Source: Lingula anatina
Lineage: Eukaryota; Brachiopoda; Lingulata; Lingulida; Lingulidae
Length of the DNA stretch: 38,203 nt
Direction of reading: 5' to 3'
Assembly: GCF_001039355.2 (NCBI RefSeq)
Contig: NW_019773771.1
Coordinates: 12,725 to 50,927, forward strand
Under the pieces are notes generated by a model. It did not search any database and was not told the origin of the DNA. It was given only the letters and a program-made list of their open reading frames with translations. The translations under genes were made by a program, and so were the position numbers. Of the stretch, positions 9,535 through 20,700 are shown piece after piece; position 1 is the first letter of the stretch; every line of letters begins with the position of its first letter.

Positions 9535-11448
9535 ATGGATAGTCCTACTGAAGGAAGTTTAGTTTTAGGAACAACAAAAAAACATTGCACTTTGTCAAAG
9601 GAGGAGGCCGAATATAGCGGTCATCTTCCTGGAAAAACGAAAGAGAATTCAGGTTTGAATGGCTATATAAAACACTCTTCAGATATGCCATTGCATTCAG
9701 AACCAGCAGCCAGAAATGGCACAGAAGATATAAGTGATATTTCAACGGGCCCACATACTTGCATCAGTTGTGGAGCAGGAACAGAAGATTCTCCAGATGT
9801 TGAGAAACTATCCAAATCTGAAGGTCACAGTTGCTCAGGGGAACACAGCATCCAATGTTCGTGCACAGACGTTTCCCAACACCTCCAAAGACTCAGTATT
9901 GGGGGATTACCTACCCACCAAAGTGCCAATACAGGCAATCAAGTTATTGAAGGAATTCACTATGTTATTTATGAATCTGAGCTCCAGATGCCTGACATTA
10001 TGAGACTAATAACGAAAGACTTATCAGAGCCTTATTCTATATACACTTACAGATACTTCATTCATAACTGGCCAAAGCTTTGTTTCTTGGTGAGTGTTTG
10101 AGTTGGATAAATGTGTTTAGAAAAAACAACCATGTCGCTGTGCTGTAAAGATCAAATCACGTTTCGAGTAACATCATTCATGTGGTAGTTCAATTGACCC
10201 TGAACTGGCAGAAAAGGTATACCTCGGTGTCAAAAAATAAACCTTAGGGAAATTTTGGATCTAAGACTTAGAACCAAAATTACCATCTATCTATCTAGAG
10301 ACATATCTGTGGATATCCAAGAAATCTATCTGTTGCCCTGGTAGAGGGTAATGAAAAGTAGAGGTTGAGATAACTGTAACACTGGCATATGCAATATAAA
10401 TTCTACTTAATGCCAGGAGAAGGCGTAATAAGCTGATGGGACTTAGCAGGAGTCCTCGCAGAGTTGGGTCAATCCACTTATGCCAGTGTCTATGGGAATG
10501 GTCCTTTAGTAACTAATCAGCTTGTAGGGACTATGTTTAAACAGTAAGCAGCTAAGTGAACTTTTTCTATAGTCTGTAATTTGTGTAAGTACTTTGAAAC
10601 AATTTTTCTTATGCAGGCACTAGATGAAGGGAAGTGCATTGGAGCCATTGTGTGCAAGTTGGACATGCATAAAAAGATGGTTAGAAGAGGTTACATAGCA
10701 ATGTTAGCTGTAGATCAGGAGTATAGGAGGAAGAAAATAGGTATGATATGGTGTTACCTTTAAAGAAAAGGTTGTGTACCTTATAAACTTTGACTGAACT
10801 GTCATGACATTTTTTCTGAAAAGACAAACCTAAAATATATTATGTACAAAGGAATGGATTCCATTGCAAATAAGTACAATTGAATGTGTAAACCCAGATA
10901 GATTGTTCACAAAATTATCATCATGATATTGGTCAAAATAGTTGATGTCAGTGCAGAAATTTGGTTTTTGGGTTGTTTTTTACTTTAACTTCCATTGCTG
11001 TTGTAGGTTCAAATCTGGTGCTCAAAGCAATCCATGCAATGATGGCAGATGACTGTGATGAGGTGAGTTGAACTTCAGTTAACAACCAGCAGGCTAATTT
11101 AAAGCATGTGCTATTGATGGCAAGTGATCTACTATAGACTTTTTATTTTAATTTTATTTCCATTTTAGGGAAGGGGGGGGGGGCATGGCATAGTAATTGA
11201 CAGAGTTGACATGTTTTTTTTTTTTGTTGGTCAACTCGTGGTCTTCATGAATATCATGATTTAAAGCTGTTTGTCATGCAGAAATTTATTGCTTATGTTT
11301 TAATTTGCAGGTTGTTTTAGAGACAGAAATAACCAATAAAGCTGCACTACGGCTATACGAAAACCTTGGTTTTGTACGTGACAAAAGACTCTTCCGCTAT
11401 TATTTAAATGGAGTTGATGCACTACGGCTCAAGTTGTGGCTGAGATGA
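9535..11448 (+). CDS. NAA30: NAA30, catalytic subunit of N-terminal acetyltransferase C
   Basis: Exons 9535-10089, 10617-10740, 11007-11062 and 11311-11448 join without frame breaks to 290 aa (human 362; the difference lies in the disordered N-terminus). NatC acetylates nascent proteins starting with Met plus a hydrophobic residue, on ribosomes with NAA35 and NAA38. Residues 1-140 are low-complexity and unconserved, with a CxxC at 76-79 and a CxC at 108-110. From about 146 the GNAT domain matches the family very closely: [55 protein letters not shown] and the C-terminal [13 protein letters not shown]. The acetyl-CoA loop reads R222-R-K-K-I-G227, so the first Gly of the R-x-x-G-x-G motif is replaced by Lys. 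Intron 1 carries transposon fragments. Confidence 0.97.
10272..10350. repeat. Fragment related to the 6148-6277 MITE
   Basis: GCCCTGGTAGAGGGTA near 10334-10349 is the reverse complement of the arm found at 6148-6171 with few changes. An imperfect partner, ATTACCATCT, starts at about 10278. The interior is shorter than in the first copy, so this is a deleted member. It lies in NAA30 intron 1. Confidence 0.45.
10432..10507. repeat. Fragment related to the 19361-19876 MITE pair
   Basis: The segment from GCTGATGGGA to GGGAATGGTCC aligns with the right-hand ends of the two elements in MOK intron 3. The outer end GGGAATGGTCC is the reverse complement of their left terminus GGACCATTCCC. Only one arm is recognisable. 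Confidence 0.5.
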
Positions 11449-11517
11449 ACTAAAGGGTTTTAAGTCGTCACACTTTTTTGATTTTTAAAAAATCAACTGT
11501 CAATTTCATAAATAACA

Positions 11518-11523
11518 AATAAA
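11518..11523 (+). terminator. Candidate poly(A) signal of NAA30
   Basis: AATAAA lies 70 bp after the TGA. A longer 3' UTR is possible because the following 1.5 kb is transcript-like AT-rich sequence without another gene. Confidence 0.4.
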
Positions 11524-14500
11524 CTGCTTAAATTGATAATTGATGGATACTGCAAATCATATTTCTTAAATTGGTTTCTGTTATAGGCTTGTGTAATTGT
11601 GTGAGAAGTTGAATATAGTTGGCTCTGTAGTGGAATACTTGATGAATTGTCTGTTACATTTTTAAGGCATTTGTTGAATATTTTTGGAAAAAAAGTTTGG
11701 TTTAACAGTTGTAAACTGTAGTTACACATTAACTATCATTGTTTTTTTACAAAGAAAAAAATATGACTTAGTATCCTACAATTCCTACCTGAAACCTAGA
11801 GTGGTCTTTGTCAACTGTAAGGCAGTTTGTTATTTTAAAAATAACAAACATGATTCTCCTTTCGAGTCTTCCTAATACATTCTTATTGTATTAGTGGTAA
11901 TGAGGTGGCTGTTTGAATAGATTACCTGTAGCTGTTGGAGACATTTATTAATACAGAGAATCACTTAAAAGATGCATATGAAGTCAAATCTTGGCCACCA
12001 AGCTTGCCCAAATGCCATCACATAGTTTTAAATAGCATAACTTGAAGAAATGCCAAAAGGTATGGTCTCATACTCCCAAAAAACCAATATTTGAACAGAA
12101 GATATCTGTTTTCTGTTGTTTCCACCAGTCATATGAATATTGGTGCTATTGCCTGCATAGCAGTAATGCATCATACATTAATACATCATTTGGTGTACTT
12201 TAATGAACTGGAGGGATGGATAAATAGGTCAAGCTTCTGACCAGAAATTAGAATAAGGTGCAGTTTTCAGGGTATTTTTGGCTGACTGGGAGATAAAATT
12301 GATTTATCTTTTGGCATGTCATCTTAATAAGAATCTAGTAGAAGTGATTGATATGTGTTACCGGGAATCTACATTTGCTTCATATGTAACTTTAATTCTG
12401 ATAGAATCTATGCAAATATAAGTAAGTGGCATATTCATGTCACCACTTTGAATTCTTCGCAGCTAATGTAAGTCCAATTTTTACATCATTTCCTCAGATT
12501 TCCCTAGATTTTTAATATGCTACCAGGGCATAATCAAGGATTCAAAAAACATGACAAAGATAACTGTAGTTACTGCTAGCTTCAATGCCTCTTTTTGCTT
12601 CTTTTTAGCCAGACTGATTGGACTACATTGTGCACATTTGCTTTTACAATTACTGCTTCTGAAATAAGTATCAAAAATATTCTGAGTGTGGATGGGATGA
12701 AAATAAGTATCATAAAGGAATTTAAAGGATGCATTAGAATCTGTTAATGTATGGCACAATGTTTTTCCTCTTCAGGAAATTGTTTATAACTTTACAGATT
12801 TTTAATTTTTTGTCTTGGTTGATGTATTAGCTTCCACTTAACTAAAAGAAACATTCTTGATTTTTTTAGTTCGAAGAAAGATCATTTATAAGTGTGAATC
12901 AGTAACAACAAGTTATGTAAAATGCTGTCTGTTAAAATATGAACTTGGATTGACTTTGTGTTCCATCTCCCATGGAGTACTCTCTGATTTTCTGAAGTGT
13001 GTGGAAAAAAAAAGAAAAAAAAATGTTTGTTTTATGACAATTTTTAGCATTGTTGTAAACATAATCCAACAACATGTTGAACCCGCGGAAACGCTATTAT
13101 AGGCAAATAATATAATAATATTATAGTCAAATTAAAGTGAAAAATTACAGATTTTCTTGAAATTTCAAAAGAATGTATGAAAAAATTACTGTGATGTATA
13201 TAAACCCAACACCAAGGCACAATCAAATGCATTTCGAAAAAAGGTACTGTGGTCCGTTCTCCATTACAGTACTTTGTACAGGTGTCATTAGTCCCATATA
13301 CTAACCCCAATACTAAACATAACCTGTACTAATCATATGAAACCGTGGACCCATTCTTAGGGCTACCTTTCCTATCACAGCGGTTTCACTGCAAATTCTG
13401 TTCACATAAAAAAAGAGAGGAGAGAGAGAGAGCAGATGTCGTTATTTAACAATTCCACCCAAACCTCTAGAATGAGTACATAATAAGAAATTATTTTGAA
13501 AAAGAACCTGGAGAAGTTTATCACAACATTCCTTCTTAACATTGATATGGAAAGGACTGAAGAGCAGTTATCTTTCTGCTTTATCTCTTTATTACTGAAA
13601 TTTCACAGCAGAACGCGAATTAGCCTATGCCCTTGCTATCCAGTTTTACAATGCATTGACGGTGGGCAAATACATGAAAACTTGGCACAAGTCCGTTTAA
13701 ATTCAAGTTTTTCCTTTTGACCCATCTCTCGAATATCATAAGAGAGGGTAGCATGACCCCTTTCAAAGTAGGGGTAAATGGAGAGAGTCATAGAAAGTTT
13801 ATATTTGAAGCATGTCGGAGTGAATGCTTCAAGATGTGGTCTCAACTAACGCACTTAAGCTTGTTATATCTGCCGTCTTATAAAAAGAAGCCAATATCTC
13901 AAATTCGGTTAGTTTGACTTAATTGCCAATCCCATAGGTGTTAAGCCTTGGCAATAAGGGTGAATGTTTGCTTGTATGGCAATAAATGAACTGTCAGTCA
14001 TCGTTTACTGTCAGTCAGCAACTGTCAGTCGCGGGGTCGTTTAAACGGTAAACCCAAAATTGTTTCAGTTTGATAGTCGAATTAAATTTCTCTTGCAAAG
14101 ACATTTTCTACTCATCTATACATCTTACCTTTCTTGTCATAATTCTACCCATTAACCCTCCTTTATAGAAAAAAAACTCATATGTTCGGTTTCTTAGATT
14201 AATGCTTATTTAATCCATCTTCCATAGAAACGCTTGCCGTGCATTGAATAGGTGATTATCGATAGAGATATAATACAAACAGAAATACTAGACTTGAAAA
14301 GGATTGCTGTGTTTGGAGAAATAAGAGGCGTACTTGCAAAATGCAAACTTAGCCGACTTAACATTGAGCATTTTGTTTCATTGCGCTGGTAGATTTTGTG
14401 AGGTCATGTTCATCTACTTTCCGTTCTTCGCAGTGTTTGCATAGCAGGGAGGATTTACATTAAGGTTTAGTAATGTATACGCAGCGACGGCAGAAACAGA

Positions 14501-14714
14501 GCTTAGAAGTCAATGGCATTCCCACAAGTTTCGTTGGGAAATCATTAACAAATTAGAGCTAAGGCATACGAGAGAAAGAGAGAGAAACTGTGGCAGTAGG
14601 CCGTTTGCGTGCGTTTTAGTCGGACGACGGCATGGCGATGCTTTCAAGAGTTGCAATCAACGGATAAATCACATAACAGCGAATTAGAGAACTGGAAATG
14701 CCGACCATCTTTGC
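11524..14714. other. NAA30 3' flank and MOK upstream region
   Basis: No coding exon was recognised. Short frames (for example 12857-13102 and 13496-13720) show no family resemblance. There is a purine-rich GAGA tract at 13415-13431, a triple CTGTCAGTC repeat at 13991-14030 and a second GAGA tract at about 14570-14586. A ciliary X-box, expected if MOK is RFX-controlled, was not seen. Confidence 0.5.
13991..14030 (+). repeat. Three irregularly spaced CTGTCAGTC motifs
   Basis: CTGTCAGTC occurs at 13991, 14008 and 14022, with 8- and 5-bp gaps. The cluster lies about 700 bp upstream of the MOK start codon. It may be a decayed minisatellite or a cluster of factor-binding sites; no factor is assigned. 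Confidence 0.45.
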
Positions 14715-14723
14715 ATGGTCAGA

Positions 14724-17700
14724 ATGTTGCTGTTTAACAACACTATACCGGGAAACAACAGACCAACATCGGACAATTTAAGCATTATGACATCGCTTGG
14801 TCGGGGAAACCAGCGCAGTGATTTTGCTGTGGAAAGTTTGTTGAATGAAAACCGTAAGTAGGCTACAAATGATGCTTTTTCCAATGAGTAGGCCTATGTA
14901 TCACTTTGCGGAATCTCACTCTAAAAAATAAGGATGACAGGGAGCGTTTTTCCGGATACCACCTCTTCTGTTTACGGTTGTATTTAGAAAACAACACTTT
15001 TGTTTCTTTGATTATTTTGTGAAGATTGCTATTACAAGTTTAAGGGGTTTGGCAATGTGTATGCCCCCTGCCCCCCCCCTTCTTGTTCAAATGGTTGACC
15101 TACAAGGCAGTGCCACTTATTCTAGACCATTTAACGGTGTGATATTTTAGAATGCTTAAAAGGTGTCTAAATGATGTTTTTTTTTTTTACGAAATTAATT
15201 ATAGGTCACTCTCTATATATTTTCTAGACGTAAGCAGTAAACGAATTTTGAATCTTTACACTAGGTCTAGGGCCTACTACTTTTTTTGTTTTATTGTTAG
15301 TACTCTTTATGTATGGTTTATCGATATTTAACACTGGTGTATTCTAGTGAACTGTTTGGGGCGTGGATTATAAAATCACTTAAAATATCAACACTTACGG
15401 CATAAGCATTTAAATTGCCTTTAAATCTTCAAACAATTCCTGGGGATTGGGCCTAGGCCTATGGCATAGAATCGCGCAAAAGTAACGCCATTTAATATGT
15501 TTTACTTTATGAAGAATGAAAAGACATTAAAAGCACTAAGTTAGAATCAAATGAGTCCCGTTTAGAATGTGCAAAGGGGTTAATTGGCATTAGGCTTTTT
15601 TTCTGATGAAAACCCAAAGGGCCTATTGTCCAGGGTCTATAGGGCCTAATTTCTTTCTAGTGAGCCTTCTCCAAATTTTTAAATTAAATTAATCAATTTG
15701 CTATAGTTGTCATTTTAATTGATCTAGGGGATAAATAAAGCACAGTTCTTTGGTAATACTTTCGGTTCTTTGAGTTCCATAAACAGTTGCTTGGGAGATT
15801 TGTGTAATAAAACCCTGGGTCTTTATTCAAGCAAAGCGTAACTTATAGTTCCACGTCTCATTTATCGTTATCACAAAAGGGTTTCGTACTTACGGCGCAA
15901 ATGATACAAAAACCGCACAAACAACACCGAGTTTGTCTTCCGCACGGTCTACTTAATCAAACAAACTAAAATGTACCATGCAGAATCACTTTACTTCTCA
16001 CCACCCGCTCTTTGTGTACAATCACTATGGTAACTTATTGTCCCCATTGAGGCTTTACCGCAGCGCACGTCCTACATTGTACTAAACATCGTACGCATTA
16101 AAGTAGGCCTCATGTAAAATATGTAAAAATAAAAATAAAACCAAGATTACGTCCAACTTTACATCTCCATGTCATATCAAATTGGAAATTCGTTTCTATT
16201 TGATAATTTGTTGTCAAAATGAGCAGCTATGAAATTTGAGCAAGCGCTATGATATCCGGGTTTCCCTTCCTGCAAGTAGTTCGTGGCCCCATGTGTGATA
16301 ATCCTTTGAGATAAACAACGTCAGATAACGTCAGGATACCTCTGAAAATCTTCAGTGTATGTCCTCTTGTGGGCGTTACTTAGATGTCAGGGGGTTCCTA
16401 GAATGGTCACTTTAAAGCTGGGCAGATGAACCTTGTAATGCAGAGTAAGTATGCATTTGAGAATCAGGGGATATTTGACTTTCGACTGAGGTCTCTAAGT
16501 TAAACCAAGTTTATCGGGTTCAAGATCGATTATCAGATTACAATATTCCCAGATCAATGATAGCAACAGAGGTGCATTTAGCATTCATTAGGCCAATTAA
16601 GGACGACTCCCGTGTGTCAGAAAAGTTACGCTGTTGGAGGGAGTATGTAATGGAGCATTAAATGATGCTTCTTAAGTTATTACTAGTAATATCTCAAGGG
16701 ATTTGGAATAGACTGCGCCGCTTAATTTAAAATGGTTGCAGTGAATGTATTGGTAGACCTATGGGTTGTAACGTTTTTAAAACTACAGTGACTCACCGTG
16801 CAAAAAGCAGCTAGAATAAATATGAAAAGATGTACGTAAAATGATCCACTTCCCAACGTTTTATGCTAATATTATCTCAGACATGTTTGCAGAGGGGTAT
16901 GGTAAAAAGTATTTCGTGTGACAGCAATGACCCCCAAACCAAGACCATCACCTCAGTGCAACAGAAATGCCCACACTTCTCACAACCTATATAAGTTTAA
17001 AAATAGACTGAGTTATTCTAATGACAATTTTGACATTTAAGGTGACATTTGTAAAGGAAAAAAATATAATTTTGATTAAACTCAATTATAAATTTTGATC
17101 TTTGACAGTACTATTTGCTATGACCGCATATTTCTAAAATGCCAAAATGAGTGATGCATTTTAGTGACATGTGCCTCCCTCCCCTACATGTACCTCCAGA
17201 AATATGGCTTAGCTAAAGGGCATGGCTGGCTTTGGTCCTTAACTGAATATGAAAGTTGGGAAGACCTTGTAAAAACTTTTGAAAGAGAGAGAAAAGTTTA
17301 AGAGTGAGAAGAAATCTTTTTTTACCTCAAAAAATAAAACAGTATACATGTCAATGGATATGCCTATCCTTACAGACTAGAATATGTTGCTGTGAGTGCT
17401 TTCAGAAAAGCAGACTAACAGATTCATTTACAGAAAACTAACAAAAATTTGTAAGAAAAAAAGTTGTGGAGTATTGAAACTGTTGAAAATGTGATGCCAG
17501 TGATGGTTTTAATGAATATCTGATGATGTCAAAGGATGAATCACTGTCATATTGAAAAATAGCTACAAAAGGGCGTACCACCAAGTGAAGTTATGTTTAA
17601 AGATAGCTTCTTCAAATTTGACCATATCTAAATTTTCTGGTATCTGTAAATTAAGGCCATATGCTGGTATCAACAGAGATATGGGAAGAAAAGTTTCAAT

Positions 17701-20700
17701 TGAGTTGATCTCACAGGTTTATGTAGTGCTTCTTTTTATCCAAATTATCCCATGGTATGCACAACATACCTTGGCTTCTATAATGTCGGATGAATAAATC
17801 CTTATCACCCCAGAGTGATGAAAAAATGTTGGAATCTAACCAAAGAGGTAGAGTAATTATATCAGGGCTTTGTGTGTTATCATGGAAGTTATATTGAAAA
17901 AAAAAAAAAAAAAAAAAAAAAAACCAAGACTGTATCCTTGATCTATCATGTCATATAAAATGCACTGAGTACTAATTGTTTGGTAAGGTGTTTGATAATA
18001 CTGTTATTAATATTCAGCCTATGACATGTTCAATGTGCAGGCCTCCCAGTAGGAAAATAATGGATTTATTTCATGGTTAAAGGCAACCATTATTTTTCTT
18101 AAATGCATGTCTTGTGGAACTATTAACCTGATTTATTATTTCAGAGTATCGGGTCCTCGGTAAGAAAGGGGAAGGGACCTTTTCAGAGGTGCTGAAATGC
18201 CAACACATAAAAGAAGGTTCTTACTGGGCATGCAAGAAAATGAAGCAACATTATGACAGGTGTGGTGCTTTTTTGAATAATTTTTTTAATTGTTTGCCTT
18301 TTTTGTGTGTTTTAGAAATTTGATACTGCTTACAAATAATATATGCTATTAATTTACCATCTCTTGTTCTAATATATATTCTCTGTCTTTTATCATGATA
18401 GATATTTGTAGAAGTAATAGTTTAAGTTGCTTAGTTGTGACCTTTCTTTCCTTACAACTCAGAGAGGGGTATTGTTAAGCATCTTATCAGATTTTAATTT
18501 TCAATTTTAGTATGGAGCAGGTGAACAACTTGCGTGAGATCCAGGCCTTGAGAAGGTTGAATCCACATCCCAATGTTATCAACCTACATGAGATTCTATA
18601 GTGAGTACTGTGCATATTAATTTTTTTTAATTGAATCTAGAACTTTTTTACAGAATGTGGAATTTTGAACAGAGCTTAAATATGTTCAAGTATTAAAAAA
18701 TGGTGACATTTTAACATTATTTTATTTTTCTACATTGGGTGTTGAATAAAATGTTGGAAATTGGATTTGAACATACATTGGAAAATATTATCAGGTTTTT
18801 TAATGTGATGTAGTGATTGTGGTATTTTCCGTAGTCGGCAAACCAGATGTCAGTTAAGAAACCCTATTCAAGTGATTGGTTTTTGGAGCGCTTTGAAACA
18901 TCTTATATTTGAGTCATTCTCTGAACGTATTTATATACTGTCAACTGACTTGAACATAAAATATTGATTTTAACCATTTGTATTTGGCTGTTTCTATGAC
19001 TCATTAATCTAACTTCTATCAAATATTTGAGGTGGAGAAAGTGGGCTGTTAGTTCTTAATTGTTTAATAATTGATCCTTAGCATTCTGTGTTGGCACTTT
19101 GTATATATATGTTCACAGACAGATTAGAAAACAAATAGTAACTAACAAGGTTCATTGGAGTAACACTTTGCATGATGGAAAGATCATATTTTACTCATGG
19201 TCACATTAGTAATTTGTATTTATGGATGTAGGTTCATTACCCTGGGCTGCTAATATTCTGTTCAGATTTCTTCATTTTTGTGATGTTAGTATTCAAAGTG
19301 CAGTAACTTGTACTTGATACCATTCCTTCAAGTTTTGCAGATTGATACCTTCCCCTCTCTTAGGGACCATTCCCGCAGATATTTGGATCGATTTATCTCC
19401 CTGGGGAGTCTCACTAATTTGCTATCAAACTAACCAGCTTTAACGTCTGTCACGCCTAGTAAAGCTGTAAGGGGTAATTTTCTTTACCCCTGGCTGATAC
19501 AATAGGCATTTAATGCAACAGACATTTAAGCCTCTTGAGCTGATAGCAATTTAGTGTGAACCCCCAGGGAGTTAGGTCGATCCAGTTGGATCGATCTGAG
19601 TATGGGAACCCAGTCTTAGAGACCATTCCCAGAGACTATCGTACTAACTTTAGATCAAACTATCTCCAAGGGGATTCTCGCTTAATTGCAATTAACTTAA
19701 GTGGCTTAGATGTCTATCATGCCTACTGAAGCTGATAGGGGGTAATTAACTATCGTTTAGCAGCTTTAGCAGGAATGCCAGACATCTAAGCCACCTAAGC
19801 TGAAAGCAATTTAGCAGGAAACACCGTGGAGATGGACCGATCCTGTTAGATCGTTCTAGGGATGGGAACCCAGTCTACCTTCCTATCTTTTTTTCCTGAT
19901 TAGTATAACCTACATACAGTTTCATTAATGTTGTCTGTAACCTTTTTGGTGGTTCTTTTGGAGAAATTTCACGGGCACCACTAGTATAGGTATCAGGTAC
20001 AGTAATTTGACCTGCCCTGTGTGTGTAACTTTGGACCCTGACAATACTCAGCCAGAACACTCCCAACTATGTAGTGCAGTAATTTATAAGATTCGGATAC
20101 TGAAAATTTAAACATGCAAACACGTTAGTTTTTTTTTTAAATTGTGATTTTCTACTGCAATTGAGTTAATTACGTGTTTTAAGTAGTAAATGAGGTAACT
20201 TTACATTATAAAAAAGTAAATCTCACTCAGAACAACACAACAGTTCAAGTGATGTTGACAGTTGAATCAACAACATGTGTGATTGTTTTTTTTTTTAAGA
20301 CTAAGGATTAAGGTAAATTCAAATATTTCTAAAATGGAAACTAAACTGATGTAAATTTTTACTCGTCTAAGTAGTGTTCATTGTGTGTGCCTTCACATAT
20401 ACATACAGGTTTGGATTGTATAAACTGCATTTGATTTTTTTACATATTTAAATGTTGATGGTAATTTTTATATTTTCTTTTCTCTTTGCCAGTGACAAGA
20501 AGACTGGGGTCTTGGTGCTTATTTGTGAACTCATGGATATGAATATATATGAGCTAATAAGAGGTATGCATTTGTTTTAAATAGTGAAAGACTCTTTAAA
20601 TACTGTATTGATAAAACCAGTGGAATATTATTATTTGAATTATAAAATCTATAGATGCAATGGGACTGCAAACTCTTATACTCATGTTGTCTTCTTTGGT

